Positions 6,499 to 8,729 of a stretch of 8,729 bases of DNA are shown piece after piece; the stretch's first letter is position 1; each line of letters opens with the position of its first letter. Made by a program: the position numbers and the translations under genes. Origin of the DNA: Actinomycetota bacterium (GTDB lineage Bacteria; Actinomycetota; Acidimicrobiia; Acidimicrobiales; Ilumatobacteraceae); NCBI GenBank assembly GCA_009705865.1, contig WLSJ01000073.1, positions 1 through 8,729 on the forward strand, in the 5' to 3' direction. Below the pieces are notes generated by a model that made no database searches, was not told the DNA's origin, and saw only the letters and a program-made list of their open reading frames with translations.

Positions 6499-7494
6499 TT
6501 AGAGTGAGTAGACGCGAGTAGCAGTGCCGCTGAACATGCTGTCTTTTTCAGATTCAGAAAAAGAAGCTGTCATTTTTTTGAATGCGTTCCACAGCACGGT
6601 GTACGAGATGGACCAGCGGTCGACAGGAAAGTTTGATTCAAACATGCATCGATCTGGACCAAAGCATTCAATTGCATGGTCGTAGTAGCGCTTCTGCACC
6701 GCGATGAATTCATCTGATGTAGGGGGAGAATCAGCAGTGTCCCAACCAAAACCGTTATCCGGCATTGCGAGTCCACCGAGTTTAAGAACAACGTTTGAAC
6801 ACTGCGCGATAAGAGCAAAGTCTTTCTTCCACTGTTCAAAAATCTCATTGCGCTGAGACGCGTATGGACCAACACCAAGAGGAGTTCCGAAATGATCAAG
6901 AATCATTGTTGTGCTTGGCACAGCACGAGCTAATTCAAGAAACTCTTGATTCTGGTAGTGGTAGTGCCACGTGTCGTATGTCAGTCCACGAGCCCCCAGT
7001 GTTGCAACGCCTCGACGAAAATTTGGATCCTTATAGAGGTCTTTAGGTGCGCGACCAGGAATTCGCAGAATCTTATGATCAATAGCGTGTGAGAGCGCAT
7101 CGCGGATTCCTCGCAATAGGCCACCGCCAGCAACTTCGTGTGCATCCAGAATTGCAGAAAGGTCATCTCGACGGAGGTCTGCATGAGCAACGATTCCAGA
7201 AATAAGATGTGATGGGTCACGTCGTGCTTCAGCTGCGACAAACTCAGTCTCGCCTAACGGGGCTAGGTGATCAGGTCCGTCTGTTCGGTAACTTGCGCCG
7301 CACTCGATGAATACAGTTTTTACGATGTGATGGCCGGCGTCTGTGTCTCCGTGCAGTTCGTTCAGTCCATAGGGCAGAGCGCCACCCTCAGGCCACAGAT
7401 GGTGATGTGGGTCAACGATTGCGCGAAGGGGGTCAACGATGTCTTCTTGGACTTGGTTAAGCCACTCGGTAGTGCCTGGAATGAAGTTGCTCAT
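6499..7494 (-). CDS. Amidohydrolase-2 family metal-dependent TIM-barrel hydrolase
   Basis: The 331-residue protein belongs to the amidohydrolase-related group (COG3618-like) that includes lactonases and decarboxylases. The metal-binding HxH is H30 and H32 in VDPHHHLW (27–34). Further family landmarks are GLLRGIRDAL (125–134), the histidine cluster WHYHY (176–180), MILDHFGTPLG (197–207) with ligand candidate H201, VVLKLGGLAM (235–244), and FESNFPVD (285–292) near the end. In many amidohydrolases the last motif holds a catalytic aspartate (S/G-D-x-P); here the position is N288, a variant I recall as common in this subgroup, with D292 nearby. No signal peptide is seen, so it is cytosolic. Substrate is unknown: a lactone, or a small cyclic or aromatic acid, is typical. 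It starts at ATG 7494 without an obvious Shine-Dalgarno site and is the first gene of a two-gene unit with the thioesterase. Confidence 0.87.
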   Translation of the reverse strand: MSNFIPGTTEWLNQVQEDIVDPLRAIVDPHHHLWPEGGALPYGLNELHGDTDAGHHIVKTVFIECGASYRTDGPDHLAPLGETEFVAAEARRDPSHLISGIVAHADLRRDDLSAILDAHEVAGGGLLRGIRDALSHAIDHKILRIPGRAPKDLYKDPNFRRGVATLGARGLTYDTWHYHYQNQEFLELARAVPSTTMILDHFGTPLGVGPYASQRNEIFEQWKKDFALIAQCSNVVLKLGGLAMPDNGFGWDTADSPPTSDEFIAVQKRYYDHAIECFGPDRCMFESNFPVDRWSISYTVLWNAFKKMTASFSESEKDSMFSGTATRVYSL

Positions 7495-7594
7495 AGGAAA
7501 GTTCTAGTACCTTGACCTGTGATTTCACATTGTTGGGGTTGAACAGATGCCCCTGACACCTTTCTTGTCGTAAAACAAGGCAAAATGGACACCG
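7495..7594. promoter_or_regulatory. Divergent promoter region between the hydrolase and PAP2 genes
   Basis: These 100 bases must hold start signals for both divergent genes unless promoters lie within coding DNA. I see no convincing -35/-10 pair in either direction. A small inverted repeat CTTGT (7564–7568) / ACAAG (7575–7579) with a six-base AT-rich spacer sits just upstream of the PAP2 start. It could be a regulator half-site pair or a weak hairpin in the leader. AAGG (7577–7580) overlaps it and is the only Shine-Dalgarno-like site. Confidence 0.35.
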
Positions 7595-8284
7595 ATGTTG
7601 ACCGCCCGCCGTCTGAATACCTATGTCTGTGTTTTGTCGCTTCTATTGGTGATTCTCGTTCAACAAGTTGTGGCATGGGGTTGGTTGTCAGACCTTGATG
7701 AATCAGCGGGAAATACGGCAAAAAAACTTCGAGCATCTCAGGACATTTTTTCTGTGACGGTGATGTTTGGATTGCGCGGAATCATCTTGACGGTCTGTCT
7801 TCCAGTACTTGGGTGGTTGTCATGGAAACGAAAATCCTGGGTACCTATCGCAGGGTTTGTATTAGTGCTGCTTTTTGAAACTGGAATAGCTGGGGCACTA
7901 AAGATTGCGATTGGTCGAATATTTCCGTATCAATTCGACGATTTCTTCTACAGCATGTTGGTAAACGTTGATGAGAAAGCATTTCCATCCGGGCATGCGG
8001 CGAATTCGGTAGCGCTATGGGGGTACATGGCGTGGTATTTCACCTGCGCGGGAACGATAGCCAGACGAATTGCGGTGTCAGCAGTAGTGGTAGCAAGTTG
8101 CACTGTTGTTGTGTCGTCGTGGCTGATCAGAACACATTGGCCGACAGACCTGATAGCGGGATGCATCATTGGTTGTATCGCACTTCTAGGTGTGATTGGT
8201 TTGTATACGGCTCTCGGTCTTAATCCTGAGGCCAGGATTCACCACTCGCCAAAAGTTCATCGCGAAACTGCGGATGCGCAATAG
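7595..8284 (+). CDS. PAP2-family membrane phosphatase with variant phosphate-binding motifs
   Basis: The 229-residue protein is a multi-pass membrane member of the PAP2 family, which removes phosphate from lipid phosphates or polyprenyl diphosphates. About six membrane spans are predicted by eye near residues 10–28, 57–77, 82–106, 137–153, 158–177 and 186–208. Motif C2 is intact, PSGHA (131–135), with H134. The C3 part HWPTD (181–185) keeps nucleophile H181 and D185. K103 starts motif C1, but the expected RP is F110–P111 (GRIFP), and the C3 arginine six residues before H181 is S175. Both conserved arginines are thus replaced; R108 and R179 nearby might compensate. The nearest in-frame stop upstream is TAA 7571, leaving ATG 7595 as the first start codon. 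AAGG at 7577–7580 is 14 bases away, and nearer an out-of-frame ATG at 7585. The 3' end overlaps the opposing CoA-transferase gene by 65 bases. Confidence 0.85.
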   Translation: MLTARRLNTYVCVLSLLLVILVQQVVAWGWLSDLDESAGNTAKKLRASQDIFSVTVMFGLRGIILTVCLPVLGWLSWKRKSWVPIAGFVLVLLFETGIAGALKIAIGRIFPYQFDDFFYSMLVNVDEKAFPSGHAANSVALWGYMAWYFTCAGTIARRIAVSAVVVASCTVVVSSWLIRTHWPTDLIAGCIIGCIALLGVIGLYTALGLNPEARIHHSPKVHRETADAQ

Positions 8285-8729
8285 CTGCTAACGCATGTGC
8301 GCGTTCGCGAATAGTACGACCTTCTAATTCGGCAACACCAAATTCAGTAATAATCGTGTCGACTTGATGGCGTGGGGTACTAACAACGCTTCCTGAAGGA
8401 AGAATGCCCATGATGCGACTTGTGAGTATGCCATTGACCATTGTGGTGGACGGCAAACAAATCAGACTTCTGTCAGACGAATCAAGCCCTGGCCCGGATA
8501 CAAAATCTTCATGCCCGCCAACGCCGCTGAACTGTGTTCCGCCGATTGTGTCGGCAACAACTTGACCCGCAAGGTCAACGGCGAGCGCTCCATTGATGGT
8601 GACCATGTTGCGATTTTTTGCAATGAGTTCTGGCGAGTTCACAATCCGTACGGGCAAGAACCGCACGGCATCGTTGTTGTGAAGCCATGTGTACAGCTCT
8701 GGGATTCCCGCAGCAAACGTTGTAGGCGA
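8220..8729 (-). CDS. Acetyl-CoA hydrolase / CoA-transferase family protein, C-terminal part (5' end outside the window)
   Basis: The visible 169 residues form the C-terminal portion of a family I CoA-transferase of the acetyl-CoA hydrolase type (Cat1, AarC and 4-hydroxybutyrate CoA-transferase relatives), which exchanges CoA between acyl-CoA and a free acid. The glycine signature GVGGHEDF is at visible residues 69–76, matching the family's GxGGQxDF. EFGVAELEGRTIRERA followed by AHPQFRDEL is the typical end. The frame is open to the window edge: a GTG at 8666 could be mistaken for a start, but 21 further codons (beginning SPTTFAAGIPELYTW) continue the protein. The catalytic glutamate of the family lies further upstream and is not seen, so the exact substrate is undetermined. 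The stop at 8220–8222 lies inside the end of the PAP2 gene on the other strand. Confidence 0.87.
   Translation of the reverse strand, partial: SPTTFAAGIPELYTWLHNNDAVRFLPVRIVNSPELIAKNRNMVTINGALAVDLAGQVVADTIGGTQFSGVGGHEDFVSGPGLDSSDRSLICLPSTTMVNGILTSRIMGILPSGSVVSTPRHQVDTIITEFGVAELEGRTIRERAHALAAIAHPQFRDELLASGESWPQD

Noticed and set aside
8220..8666. The CoA-transferase-like frame as a complete 148-residue protein starting at GTG 8666.
   Set aside because: The frame stays open with plausible protein sequence to the window edge, so the GTG is internal and the gene is simply cut by the window.
1..8729. Mobile elements, CRISPR arrays, toxin–antitoxin or phage-defence modules.
   Set aside because: Reading both strands gave no transposase, integrase, regularly spaced repeats or defence-type domains; all frames of size are accounted for by metabolic genes.

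Overview
The window looks like chromosomal DNA of an actinobacterium of moderate GC content, possibly an aquatic lineage such as Acidimicrobiia. This is inferred from an oleA–oleBC–oleD cluster with the OleB–OleC fusion known from Actinobacteria such as Micrococcus luteus, a tRNA end without encoded CCA, and few clear Shine-Dalgarno sites. Taxonomy cannot be settled by reading alone. No insertion sequence, phage gene, CRISPR array or long repeat was seen.

Layout. Bases 1–21 are the 3' end of a tRNA, followed by a strong, probably bidirectional hairpin terminator (38–71). Two minus-strand methyltransferase genes follow: a small class I SAM methyltransferase (82–657) lies downstream of an RlmA-type 23S rRNA guanine methyltransferase (667–1455). 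A 115–125 bp divergent intergenic region separates rlmA from the plus-strand operon oleA (about 1571/1580–2605), oleBC (2602–5073) and oleD (5070–6056). Both gene junctions in that operon are 4-base stop/start overlaps. Facing it on the minus strand is a two-gene unit: an amidohydrolase-2 family hydrolase (6499–7494), then a PaaI-type hotdog thioesterase (6063–6497). A divergent PAP2-family membrane phosphatase (7595–8284) overlaps tail-to-tail with a CoA-transferase/acetyl-CoA hydrolase gene (8220 to beyond the window end).

How the genes work together. The ole operon encodes all four activities of head-to-head hydrocarbon biosynthesis. OleA condenses two fatty acyl-CoAs to a 2-alkyl-3-ketoacid. 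OleD reduces it to the 3-hydroxy acid. The OleC half closes a beta-lactone at the cost of ATP. The OleB half decarboxylates the lactone to a cis-olefin. Catalytic residues of OleA, OleB and OleC are visible; OleD keeps its YxxxK pair but has an irregular NAD(P)-binding glycine motif. The flanking thioesterase and CoA-transferase also handle acyl-CoA-type substrates, but they lie on the other strand and a link to olefin synthesis is speculative. The most unusual points are the OleD glycine motif and the loss of two conserved arginines in the PAP2 protein.
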